In this document: one piece after another, positions 9,671 to 19,151 of the stretch
Numbering within the stretch: the first letter of the stretch is position 1
Layout of the letters: every line of letters begins with the position of its first letter
Assembly (NCBI RefSeq): GCF_003952185.1
Contig: NZ_RXFS01000002.1
Coordinates: forward strand, 62,001 to 126,000
Reading direction: 5' to 3'
Source: Variovorax sp. 679
Lineage (GTDB): Bacteria; Pseudomonadota; Gammaproteobacteria; Burkholderiales; Burkholderiaceae_C
Length of the DNA stretch: 64,000 nt
Notes under the pieces: model-generated
Told to the model about the DNA's origin: nothing
Seen by the model: the letters and a program-made list of their open reading frames with translations, nothing else
The model's database searches: none
Position numbers and translations under genes: made by a program

Positions 9671-10929
9671 AAGCACTCTTTTCCATTGCATGGCGCAGCG
9701 CCTGGAACCGCCGCTTCACGCTGGCGCTGACGGTGTTCTCGATCGCGCTGTCGACCTTTCTTCTGCTGGGCGTGGAACGCATCCGCACCGAGCTGCGCGA
9801 GAACTTCGCCTCGTCCGTCTCGGGCACCGACCTGATCGTCGGCGCGCGCACGGGCTCCACGCAGCTGCTGCTGTACTCTGTGTTCCGCATCGGCGCGGCC
9901 ACCAACAACATCTCGTGGAAGAGCGTGCAGGCGCTTGCCGCGCATCCGGGCGTCGACTGGGTCGTGCCGCTGTCGCTCGGCGATTCGCATCGCGGCTTCG
10001 CGGTGCTGGCAACTTCCACCGACTACTTCACGCGCTTCCGCTACGGCGACAAGCAGACGCTGAAGCTGCGCGAAGGCAAGCCCTTCAGCGAGCTGTTCGA
10101 CGCGGTGGTCGGCGCCGAGGTGGCCGACAAGCTGGGCTATCACGTAGGCCAGAAGATCACGCTCGCGCACGGCAGCGGCGAGCTCAACGTGGCCGAGCAT
10201 GCGGACAAGCCCTTCACCGTGGTCGGCGTGCTCGCGCGCACCGGCACGCCGGTCGACCGCACGGTGCATATCGGCCTCGCGGCCATGGAAGCCATCCACC
10301 TCGAATGGGTGGGCGGCGCGCCGATGCCTGGCGTGCACATCTCGCCCGAGCAGGTGCGCAAGTTCGACCTCACGCCGAAGAACGTGACGGCCGTGCTGGT
10401 GGGCCTGAAGAACCGCGCCGCCGTGTTCGGCGTGCAGCGCTGGATCTCGACCTACACCGGCGAGCCGCTGATGGCCATCCTGCCCGGCGTGGCGCTCGAC
10501 GAGCTGTGGAGCGTGATCGGCATCGGCGAGAACGCGCTGCTGCTGATGTCGGCGCTGGTTGCGCTGGTGAGCCTCGCGGGGCTGGTGTCGGTGGTGATGG
10601 CGGGCCTCAACGAACGCCGCCGCGAGCTTGCCGTGCTGCGCGCGGTGGGCGCTGGCCTGCGCCACGTATTGGCACTGCTGGCGCTCGAAGGCGCGATGGT
10701 CACAGTGCTGGGCGTGGCCTTCGGCCTGGTGATGGCGGTGCTCGGCATCGCCCTGCTCTCTCCATGGCTGCAGGCGCAGTTCGGGCTGACACTGAGCCTC
10801 TCGGAACCTACACTGAACGAATGGCTGCTGATGGCAAGCCTGCTGGTCGCCGGATGGCTGGCAAGCCTCCTGCCCGGCATCCGTGCCTACCGCCTCTCCC
10901 TTGCCGACGGCCTCTCACCGAGGATTTGA
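9667..10929 (+). CDS. ABC transporter permease (FtsX/MacB-like)
   Basis: A 420-residue membrane protein with the FtsX topology: one N-terminal transmembrane helix (around LALTVFSIALSTFLLLGV), a ~250-residue extracytoplasmic domain, then three C-terminal helices. The ERRRELAVLRAVGA motif between the last helices is typical of FtsX/MacB permeases. It overlaps the ATPase gene by ATGA at 9667-9670 and is followed after 3 nt by the DUF3299 gene, so the four genes form one unit. These permeases usually drive mechanotransmission or periplasmic extraction, not classical solute import. Confidence 0.9.
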   Translation: MKALFSIAWRSAWNRRFTLALTVFSIALSTFLLLGVERIRTELRENFASSVSGTDLIVGARTGSTQLLLYSVFRIGAATNNISWKSVQALAAHPGVDWVVPLSLGDSHRGFAVLATSTDYFTRFRYGDKQTLKLREGKPFSELFDAVVGAEVADKLGYHVGQKITLAHGSGELNVAEHADKPFTVVGVLARTGTPVDRTVHIGLAAMEAIHLEWVGGAPMPGVHISPEQVRKFDLTPKNVTAVLVGLKNRAAVFGVQRWISTYTGEPLMAILPGVALDELWSVIGIGENALLLMSALVALVSLAGLVSVVMAGLNERRRELAVLRAVGAGLRHVLALLALEGAMVTVLGVAFGLVMAVLGIALLSPWLQAQFGLTLSLSEPTLNEWLLMASLLVAGWLASLLPGIRAYRLSLADGLSPRI

Positions 10930-10932
10930 ACC

Positions 10933-11574
10933 ATGCCCTTCGCACAAAAGACGTTGTCCACGAGCAAAGCTTTCACTCGGCTTTCGATGCTGATCGCAGG
11001 CGCCGGCCTCGCCGCCGCCGCCTGGGCCGCCGAGCCCGCGCCCAAGGACACCACCGCCACCAACCCGCTCGGTGGCAAGGCCGCCGCGCCCGCCGCCGCC
11101 AAGGCCACGCCGGGCCAGCCGCGCCAGATCACCTGGGAAGAGCTGGTGCCCAAGGACTGGGACCCGGCCAAGGAGTTCAAGGGCATGGACCTGAGCGCGC
11201 TCGACGACGGCGACCCGCGCGCCAACGAGCTGCTCATGAAGATGCAGGAGGTGTCGAACAACGCGCCGACCAATCCCGCGATGAACGGCACCGAAATCAA
11301 GATTCCGGGCTTCATCGTGCCGCTGGAAGAAGCCAAGGGCGAGGTCACCGAGTTCCTGCTGGTGCCCTACTTCGGCGCGTGCATCCACACGCCGCCGCCG
11401 CCCGCCAACCAGATCCTGCACGTGGTGCCGCAGAAGGGCGCCAAGTTCCGCGCCATGGACACCGTCTGGGTCACCGGCAAGCTGCAGACCCTGCGCAACG
11501 ACTCGATGATGGGCGTGAGCGGCTACCACGTGAGCGCCGCCACCGTCACCAAGTACACGGGCGGCTCCAAGTAG
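10933..11574 (+). CDS. DUF3299 domain protein, exported
   Basis: A 213-residue protein with an N-terminal signal region (hydrophobic segment ending AAWAAEP), an Ala/Lys/Pro linker, then the DUF3299 core: ITWEELVPKDW, EIKIPGFIVPLEE, LVPYFGACIHTPPPPANQ and VWVTGKL. The conserved Cys-x-His within FGACIH may bind metal (inference). DUF3299 proteins are repeatedly found beside DUF2796 and MacB-like ABC genes, as here, and are presumably an accessory of the same periplasmic metal-handling system. Molecular role is unknown. Confidence 0.85.
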   Translation: MPFAQKTLSTSKAFTRLSMLIAGAGLAAAAWAAEPAPKDTTATNPLGGKAAAPAAAKATPGQPRQITWEELVPKDWDPAKEFKGMDLSALDDGDPRANELLMKMQEVSNNAPTNPAMNGTEIKIPGFIVPLEEAKGEVTEFLLVPYFGACIHTPPPPANQILHVVPQKGAKFRAMDTVWVTGKLQTLRNDSMMGVSGYHVSAATVTKYTGGSK

Positions 11575-11730
11575 CAGCGGCAAGGCAGCGCAACGGGAGG
11601 CGCCGGCCTCCGGGTCGTGTGGTTCTGCGCCGACAGCCTTGACGGCACGAAACCGACACAGACCGTTGCATCCGTGGCGCAGGCTTTGTCATCGCCTGCT
11701 GCCACGTTCCGTTGAAGGAGTCCGGGCACG

Positions 11731-11760
11731 ATGCCGGCGTCTTCATGGAACTCCAGATGA
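11731..11760 (+). CDS. Possible 9-codon upstream ORF coupled to the DUF3300 gene
   Basis: A GAAGGAG Shine-Dalgarno sequence (11714-11720) is placed before an ATG at 11731 that opens a 9-codon frame (MPASSWNSR). Its TGA overlaps the ATG at 11757 of the lipoprotein gene. The main start has only a weak ribosome site of its own. This looks like a leader for translational coupling, but it could be chance. Confidence 0.35.
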   Translation: MPASSWNSR

Positions 11761-13775
11761 CAAAAAATCTCCCCACCGCCCCGCGGCTGCTGACGATCTC
11801 GCTGTGCATCGGCGCCATCGTCCTCGCCGGCTGCGACAAGTCCCCGACCACGCCCGCCGCATTGGCGCAGGACCCGGCGACCACCATACCCGCGCCCTCC
11901 GTCCCTCAGTCGCAGCCTCCCGCCGCGGCTCCGGTCCAGGCGGCCTACACGCCGCCCGCCGCCGAGCAGCTCTACCAGATGGTCGCGCCCATCGCGCTGT
12001 ACCCCGACAAGCTGGTGGCCCAGGTCCTGGCCGGCGCCACCTACCCCGACCAGATCACGGCTGCGCACGAATGGCTCGCGCAGAACCGCAACCTCAAGGC
12101 CGGCCCGCTGGCCGACGCGGCCAACCAGCAGCCCTGGGACCCGAGCGTGAAGTCGCTCACCGCGTTCCGCCCCGTCATCGACCAGATGGCCGGCAACATT
12201 CCGTGGACCCAGGCACTCGGGCAGGCCTACTACAACGACCCGGCCGACGTGATGAACGCGATCCAGGTCATGCGCCAGCGCGCGGCGAAGGCGGGCCGGC
12301 TCAGGAACAACGACAAGATGCGCGTGGCCACCGCCGCGCCGCCGCCGAACTACGCACCCGCGCCCGACCTGCAGCCGGTGTACGCGGGCCCCGCGGTGAT
12401 CGAGCCGCCGCAGGAGTTCATCACCATCGAGCCCGTGCAGCCCGACGTGGTGTACGTGCCTGCCTACGATCCGCAGGTCATCTACGGCGCGCCGCAGCCG
12501 GTGTATCCCGGCTATGCCTATGCGCCGCCGGTCACGGTGGTGTCGCCGGGCTACAGCGGCGGCCAGGTGCTGGCTGCGGGTGCTCTCGCATTCGGCGCGG
12601 GCGTCATCGTGGGTGCCGCGCTGGAGCGCCACGACTGGGGCTGGCATTCATGGAACATGAACTGGGGCGCGCCGCGCTGGCGCGACCGCGGGCCCGCGCC
12701 GGTGGCGCCGGCCTTCGCGCGGCCTGCGGTGGTCTACAACAACAGCACCTACATCTCGCGCTCGACCACGGTGGTCAACAACGTGCGCAACGTCAACGTC
12801 TACAACAACAATGCCGGTCCGCGCGGCGTGCTGCCGCCGGGTGCGCCACCCAACTTCGCCGCGGGCCCGGGCGCCGCGCAGCAGTTGCAGCAACAGCAGC
12901 AGCGAGCCCTCTTCGCCCAACAACAGGCCCAGCAGCAGGCTCAACAACAGGCACAGCAGCAACAACAGCAACGCCTCCAGCAGCAGGCCGCTCTCGCACA
13001 GCAGCAGCAACAGGGGCGTGCACAGCAGCAAGCCCAGCAGCGGCAACAGGAGCAGATCCAACGCCAGCAGGCAATGCAGCAGCAGGCTGCCCAGAACCAG
13101 GCTCGCCAGCAGCAACAGCAGACGGCTCGGCAGGAGCAGATGCGCCGCGATCAACAGGCCCAGCAGCAAGCCCAGCAACAGGCGCGCGATCAGCAGGCAC
13201 GCCAGGCGCGAGGCCTGGTTCAACCTCAGCAGCCCCAGCAGGCGCAACTCGCGCAGCAGCGCCAGCAACAGCAGGCGGCGCAGGAGCAGCAACGCCAGCA
13301 GCAAGCCCAACTCGAACAATCACGCCGCCAGCAACAACAGCAGGACCAGATGCGCCGCCAGCAGCAGGCGGATCAACAGGCGCGTGCGCAACAGCAAGCC
13401 CAGCGACAGCAGCAGGAGCAGATCCAGCGCCAGCAGGCGATGCAGCAACAGCAGGCCCGGCAGCAGCAACAGCAACTGGCACAGCAGGAGCAGATGCACC
13501 GTCAACAGCAGGCACAGCAACAAGCCCAGCAGCAGGCCGCGCGCATGCAGCAACAGCAGCAGATGCAGCAGGAGCAGGCCCGCGCACAACAACAGGCACA
13601 GCGCCAGCAACAACAGGCACAGCGCCAGCAACAACAGGCACAGCGCCAGCAACAGCAGGCGCAACAACAGCAGCAGCAGGCCCAGCAGCAACAACAGCAA
13701 CGCATGGCCGCTGCAGCAGCGGCTGCGGCGCGGCACCCGCCGCGCCGGCCCGGCGAACCCGGGCAGCCGCAGTAG
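11757..13775 (+). CDS. DUF3300 lipoprotein with very long Gln-rich tail
   Basis: About 672 residues. The N-terminus MTKNLPTAPRLLTISLCIG ends in the lipobox LAGC (Cys near 26), so a lipid anchor is expected. Residues ~65-280 are the DUF3300 domain (YQMVAPIALYPDKLVAQVL, AHEWLAQN, PVIDQMAGNIPW). A glycine/hydrophobic segment and an Asn-rich piece follow. From about residue 375 to 645 the protein is almost only Gln with Ala, Arg, Met and Glu, probably coiled coil or disordered. Starts at 11745 or 11712 are also possible. DUF3300 function is unknown; outer-membrane or cell-envelope placement is inferred. The opposite strand gives poly-Leu open frames that are artefacts. Confidence 0.85.
   Translation: MTKNLPTAPRLLTISLCIGAIVLAGCDKSPTTPAALAQDPATTIPAPSVPQSQPPAAAPVQAAYTPPAAEQLYQMVAPIALYPDKLVAQVLAGATYPDQITAAHEWLAQNRNLKAGPLADAANQQPWDPSVKSLTAFRPVIDQMAGNIPWTQALGQAYYNDPADVMNAIQVMRQRAAKAGRLRNNDKMRVATAAPPPNYAPAPDLQPVYAGPAVIEPPQEFITIEPVQPDVVYVPAYDPQVIYGAPQPVYPGYAYAPPVTVVSPGYSGGQVLAAGALAFGAGVIVGAALERHDWGWHSWNMNWGAPRWRDRGPAPVAPAFARPAVVYNNSTYISRSTTVVNNVRNVNVYNNNAGPRGVLPPGAPPNFAAGPGAAQQLQQQQQRALFAQQQAQQQAQQQAQQQQQQRLQQQAALAQQQQQGRAQQQAQQRQQEQIQRQQAMQQQAAQNQARQQQQQTARQEQMRRDQQAQQQAQQQARDQQARQARGLVQPQQPQQAQLAQQRQQQQAAQEQQRQQQAQLEQSRRQQQQQDQMRRQQQADQQARAQQQAQRQQQEQIQRQQAMQQQQARQQQQQLAQQEQMHRQQQAQQQAQQQAARMQQQQQMQQEQARAQQQAQRQQQQAQRQQQQAQRQQQQAQQQQQQAQQQQQQRMAAAAAAAARHPPRRPGEPGQPQ
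12880..13705 (+). repeat. CAG/CAA-rich low-complexity tract with internal duplications
   Basis: An imperfect array of glutamine codons. Three near-identical 21-bp units (starting CAACAACAGGCACAGCGCC) run from about 13587 to 13649. A longer duplication shares the coded piece QEQIQRQQAMQQQ at about 13046-13085 and 13408-13450. CAA and CAG are mixed, which should reduce slippage compared with a pure repeat. Confidence 0.8.
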
Positions 13776-13814
13776 CGACGGCCACGCGCCCGTGCAACCG
13801 GGTGGCGTCGGTCG

Positions 13815-15083
13815 TCAGTTCTTGCCGATCTCGGTCAGCAGCCGCGTGACGAGGTAGATGCGCGGCACGATCGAATCGACCTCGATGTACTCGTCGCGCG
13901 CGTGGTAGCCGAAGCCAGCGAGGCCGAAGCTTTCCACCACGGTGGCCTTGCCCGAACGGCCCGCGTAGCCGGCATCCGTGCCGCCGCCGGTCATCGGCGT
14001 CAGCACGAGGTCACGATCGATTTCCTTGTAGATGGCCTGTGCCTTCCCGGCCAGCGCGCGGCCCTTCTCGCCCGCGATGAAGGCCGGGCGGCCCACTTCC
14101 ACCTTCACCGTGGTCTCGGTGTCGGGAATCAGCTTGCCGGCGGCAATCTTCGCCTGCAGCGCCTCGTTGAGTTTCTTCTCGGCACCGGCCTGCGTGATGC
14201 GGATGTCGCCCAGCGCCTGCGCCTTCTCGGTGATCTGGTTGAGCGGGCCGGTGGCGCGCGCCACGGTCCAGTTGAGCGTCACGCCCGGAATGTCCTTGGC
14301 GATGTCCTTGGTCTGCAGCATCTGGTACGACAGCTCGTACAGCGCGTTGCGGCCCAGCTCCGGCGCGGCGCCGGCATGCGATGCCCGGCCCTTCACGTCG
14401 AGCGTGGCGGTGGCGATGCCGGCCGCGCCGAGCAGCAGCGACTCGCCCTTGACCACCGACTTCGCCACCGTCGGCTCGAACGACAGCACCGTGTCGTGCT
14501 GGTCGGCCATGGTGGCGATCATTTCGCCCGAGCCGACCGAGCCCACTTCCTCGTCGGGGTTCATCAGCACGGTGAGCGTGTCGTAGTCGCGCCAGCCGGC
14601 GTCGGCCAGGATCTTCAGCGAGGCCAGCATGACCGCCAGGCCGCCCTTGTCGTCGGCGATGCCGGGGCCGTAGATACGGTTGCCGTCGACCTTGTAGGGC
14701 TGGCTGCCCAGGATGCCCGCCGCGTACACGGTGTCCATGTGGCCCTGCAGCAGGATCTTGCGCTTGCCGGTGCCCTTGAGGGTGCCGACCACGATGTCGG
14801 CGCCCGCGCCTGCCGTGGCCTTGCGGCGCTCGGTCTTGAAGCCGGCGGCCTTCAGTCGCCCTTCCACCACGTCGGCCATCTTGAGCAGGCCGTCGACGTT
14901 GAGGCTGCCCGATTCGATCAGCACCATTTCCTTGAGGTTGTCGATCACCGCGGGCTGGGCCTTCTCGGCGGCTGCAAGCAGCTTCGCGTCGGGCGCTGCC
15001 TGTGCACCGGCGGCGAAGCCGAGCGCGAGGCCGCAGGCCAGGGCCATGGAACGAAGCGGCAGGGAGGGCAAACGCAAGGTCAT
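13815..15083 (-). CDS. Secreted M20-family metallopeptidase (glutamate carboxypeptidase-like)
   Basis: A 422-residue protein with a signal peptide (hydrophobic core ALACGLALGFAAG, cut near AQA). M20 zinc ligands are visible: HMD in LLQGHMDTVYA, D in GIADDKGG, the catalytic Glu pair in MNPDEEVGS and the last His in GFGYHARDEY. A dimerisation (lid) domain begins around KGRASHAGAAPELG. The group includes carboxypeptidase G2, which removes C-terminal glutamate from folates and peptides, and related aminopeptidases; periplasmic peptide trimming is likely. Start MTLRLPSLP at 15083 follows an AGAGAA site. A paralogue with the same layout is at 47160-48452. Confidence 0.92.
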   Translation of the reverse strand: MTLRLPSLPLRSMALACGLALGFAAGAQAAPDAKLLAAAEKAQPAVIDNLKEMVLIESGSLNVDGLLKMADVVEGRLKAAGFKTERRKATAGAGADIVVGTLKGTGKRKILLQGHMDTVYAAGILGSQPYKVDGNRIYGPGIADDKGGLAVMLASLKILADAGWRDYDTLTVLMNPDEEVGSVGSGEMIATMADQHDTVLSFEPTVAKSVVKGESLLLGAAGIATATLDVKGRASHAGAAPELGRNALYELSYQMLQTKDIAKDIPGVTLNWTVARATGPLNQITEKAQALGDIRITQAGAEKKLNEALQAKIAAGKLIPDTETTVKVEVGRPAFIAGEKGRALAGKAQAIYKEIDRDLVLTPMTGGGTDAGYAGRSGKATVVESFGLAGFGYHARDEYIEVDSIVPRIYLVTRLLTEIGKN

Positions 15084-15229
15084 GGTGTTTTTCTCTGGAG
15101 TGGATGACGGGGCACAGCATAGCCAGGTGGCCCCGCATCGCGAGCAAATCGGAGACAGGCCTCGACTCCGGACACGCTCGCTTTCTGTAGACAATGGACC
15201 CGCCCGAAGCCAACCATGAGGGGATCAGG

Positions 15230-16855
<1,626 letters not shown>

Positions 16856-16859
16856 GCAA

Positions 16860-19151
16860 TCAGGCCTTGCCGGTCTGGATCTCGACGTAGCTGCGCGCGT
16901 GCCAGCGCACGCGCACTGGCCACTTCGCGTCGGCAATGGTTTCCGAGTTCACGTCCTTGCCGCTGCCGTAGTTGACCTGCCGGTCGGAGCGCCTGTTGAT
17001 GCCGATCACCAGCACGATGCGGCTGCCTGCCGCAAGCCTGCAGGCTGTCACTCGCTCGGTGGCGAAGGCAAGCAGCTGGCGCTCGCCGGCCCGAAGGAGC
17101 CGCCGACGCACGCGATGGCCGGCGTAGCTGGCCCGGAAGTCGTAAGGATCGAAAAGGAGCCGGTACTCGCCATCCTGCGTCTGCTCGTACAGCGAGACGT
17201 TGAAGTCCATGTCCTGCCGCGAGGGCGTGATGTCGAACACGCCGCGCAGGATGCCGGCGATCTCGGTGTCCTCTGAAAGCGGATCGCCGACGAAGCTGAT
17301 GCTGTTGCGCATCGGCAGCTCCTTCATGCGCAGCGTGTCCGGCCACGGGCCGCGCACATCGCGCCGGTCCGCGAGATCGACCGAGAGCCGCGCATTGCCG
17401 CCGCCTTCGGCCTGCGACGGCAACAGGCGGTGCGGGTCTTCGCGCGAGCCCGTGTCCAGGTAGAGGCGCAGCCGGGTGCGCTCCGGTGCCTCCAGCGCCG
17501 CCAAATGGCGCCACTGGTCCGAGCCCATCACCTGGTAGTTGACGCGATCCATCAGCAACGAAGGCTTGTTCGCGCCCTTCAGGACGTGGTCGAGCCATTG
17601 GTAGCGCAGCTCGGGCAGGTCGACGCGCGCGACGGGGTCCAGCGTGTGGCCGCGCAGCGTCGGTGCCGTGCCACGCCGGATCGAGGTCGCGTCGTAGGGG
17701 CCGAGCAGCAGCGTGGTGTCGGCCTGCGGGCGGTTGCGGCGATGCTCGTTGTGGAAGTAGAGCGCGCCGGCATCGGCGCCGTAGTAGCCGGCAAAGCTGA
17801 GCACGGGGATGTCGATGCGCGCGAACTGCTCCGCCGACGGCAGGAATTTCTGCCAGTAGCGGTCGTGGCTCGGGTGCGTCAGCCAGGTCCGGATCAGCCT
17901 GCTGCGCTTGCCCAGCAGGACGCGATCGATGTCCCAGTAGGGGCGATTGCCACGGTACCAGCGCGCGTCGAGTGCCTCCCACATGGCGTCCGGGCTTGCG
18001 TCGGCGTCGATGCCGGCCTGCAGGGGTTCGGCCAGCGCATGCTCCTGCGCCCAGCGGACCATGGCGTTGCGGAAGATCTGTCCGGCCATCGGGAAGTCGA
18101 TGCCCGGCGCCATCGGCGCGATCGTCGCGATGGCCTTGAGCGCCGCCGGCCTCCTGCGGGCGGCGGCCCAGGCGGCATAGCCGGAGTAGCCGTCGCCGAG
18201 CATGGCGACGCGGCCGTCGCTCCACGCCTGCCTGGCAATCCAGTCGATGACCGCGGCGGCATCCTCGCCGTCGCGGACGAACGGCCACACGGCGCCCTTG
18301 CCGTCCGGCGTGCGTCCGCGCACGTACGCGGTGACGCCGACGTAGCCCTGGGCGGCGCTGCGCCGGGCGTCGTCCTCGGCAGGGTCGAGCGTGAAGCGCA
18401 GCAGCGTCGCCAGTGCCCCGCTCGCACGGCCGGGCCGGACCATGCTGGCGTGGATGACGCCCCCGCGCACCGGAATCCTGATGTCGGCCTCGGCCACGTA
18501 GCGGATGCGGTTCTCCGCCGCGAACAGTTCGGGCAGCAGCGCACTGAAGCTGCGACGCGACTGGTACGAGAGCCATGTCCGCACGAGTGCGAGGGCGTCG
18601 GCCTCCGGGAGGCTCCCCTTCGCGCGCCAGAGATCGAAGGCCTGGCGCAGCGGCTCCCTGTAGGTCGCCAGCGGGGTTTCGAGCCGCGCCATGATGGCCT
18701 GGGCCTGCGCGTTGTCGAGCGGCGACACCAGTTCCCGGAATGAGCGCCCATAGGCTTCGGCGAAGGCAAGGCGCTCTTCCGCCTCGAGCACGCGCGCACG
18801 CGAATAGATGCCGTCGAGGATCGCACGCTCGATCAGCCCGTCGAACGGCTTGCCCTGGCGACGGCTGCGCAGGGACCCGCTGCTGTCGTACGCCGCGCGA
18901 TAGGCGCCGCTGACGATCTGCAGCGCGGTCACGTTGGCCAGGAAGGCATCGGTGTCCGCGTCCTGGTACACCGGCAGGATGCGCTCGGCCAGGTCCCGCA
19001 TCAAGTCCGCCGCGGCGGCATCGTCGGGATCGCGCGGTGGCCGGAAGCCGAAATCCGCCGCCCAGGACCAGGTGGGCCATGCGGGCAGCGCAAGAGCCAG
19101 CCGCATGACGGCGCGACGCGCGCGACTGACGGCCGCCACGGGACGCCTCAT
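16860..19151 (-). CDS. Exported S15/CocE-like alpha/beta-hydrolase-fold protein, catalytic triad apparently absent
   Basis: A 763-residue protein: Arg-rich N-terminus and hydrophobic stretch (signal peptide, cut near SWAAD), a ~190-residue helical region, a CocE/S15-type hydrolase core (about 225-500) and a C-terminal beta-sandwich (about 530-760). In S15/CocE enzymes the nucleophile lies in GxSYxG; here the matching site reads GDGYSG (319-324), Gly replacing Ser at 321. The usual GWYD aspartate site reads GYYG (Gly458) and the GPWxH histidine site reads GPYDA (Ala488). By eye, all three triad positions are replaced. Ser323 and Asp460 lie close by, so a shifted register cannot be excluded. 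It is last in an overlapping operon (ATGA at 19148-19151). Confidence 0.8.
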   Translation of the reverse strand: MRRPVAAVSRARRAVMRLALALPAWPTWSWAADFGFRPPRDPDDAAAADLMRDLAERILPVYQDADTDAFLANVTALQIVSGAYRAAYDSSGSLRSRRQGKPFDGLIERAILDGIYSRARVLEAEERLAFAEAYGRSFRELVSPLDNAQAQAIMARLETPLATYREPLRQAFDLWRAKGSLPEADALALVRTWLSYQSRRSFSALLPELFAAENRIRYVAEADIRIPVRGGVIHASMVRPGRASGALATLLRFTLDPAEDDARRSAAQGYVGVTAYVRGRTPDGKGAVWPFVRDGEDAAAVIDWIARQAWSDGRVAMLGDGYSGYAAWAAARRRPAALKAIATIAPMAPGIDFPMAGQIFRNAMVRWAQEHALAEPLQAGIDADASPDAMWEALDARWYRGNRPYWDIDRVLLGKRSRLIRTWLTHPSHDRYWQKFLPSAEQFARIDIPVLSFAGYYGADAGALYFHNEHRRNRPQADTTLLLGPYDATSIRRGTAPTLRGHTLDPVARVDLPELRYQWLDHVLKGANKPSLLMDRVNYQVMGSDQWRHLAALEAPERTRLRLYLDTGSREDPHRLLPSQAEGGGNARLSVDLADRRDVRGPWPDTLRMKELPMRNSISFVGDPLSEDTEIAGILRGVFDITPSRQDMDFNVSLYEQTQDGEYRLLFDPYDFRASYAGHRVRRRLLRAGERQLLAFATERVTACRLAAGSRIVLVIGINRRSDRQVNYGSGKDVNSETIADAKWPVRVRWHARSYVEIQTGKA

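Noticed and set aside
12880-13705. Possible CRISPR-like repeat array
   Set aside because: Repeats are in-frame Gln codons without unique spacers of constant length, and there are no cas genes.
13320-13736. Minus-strand poly-Leu/Cys reading frames opposite the DUF3300 gene
   Set aside because: They are the complement of CAG/CAA repeats; no ribosome site and absurd composition.
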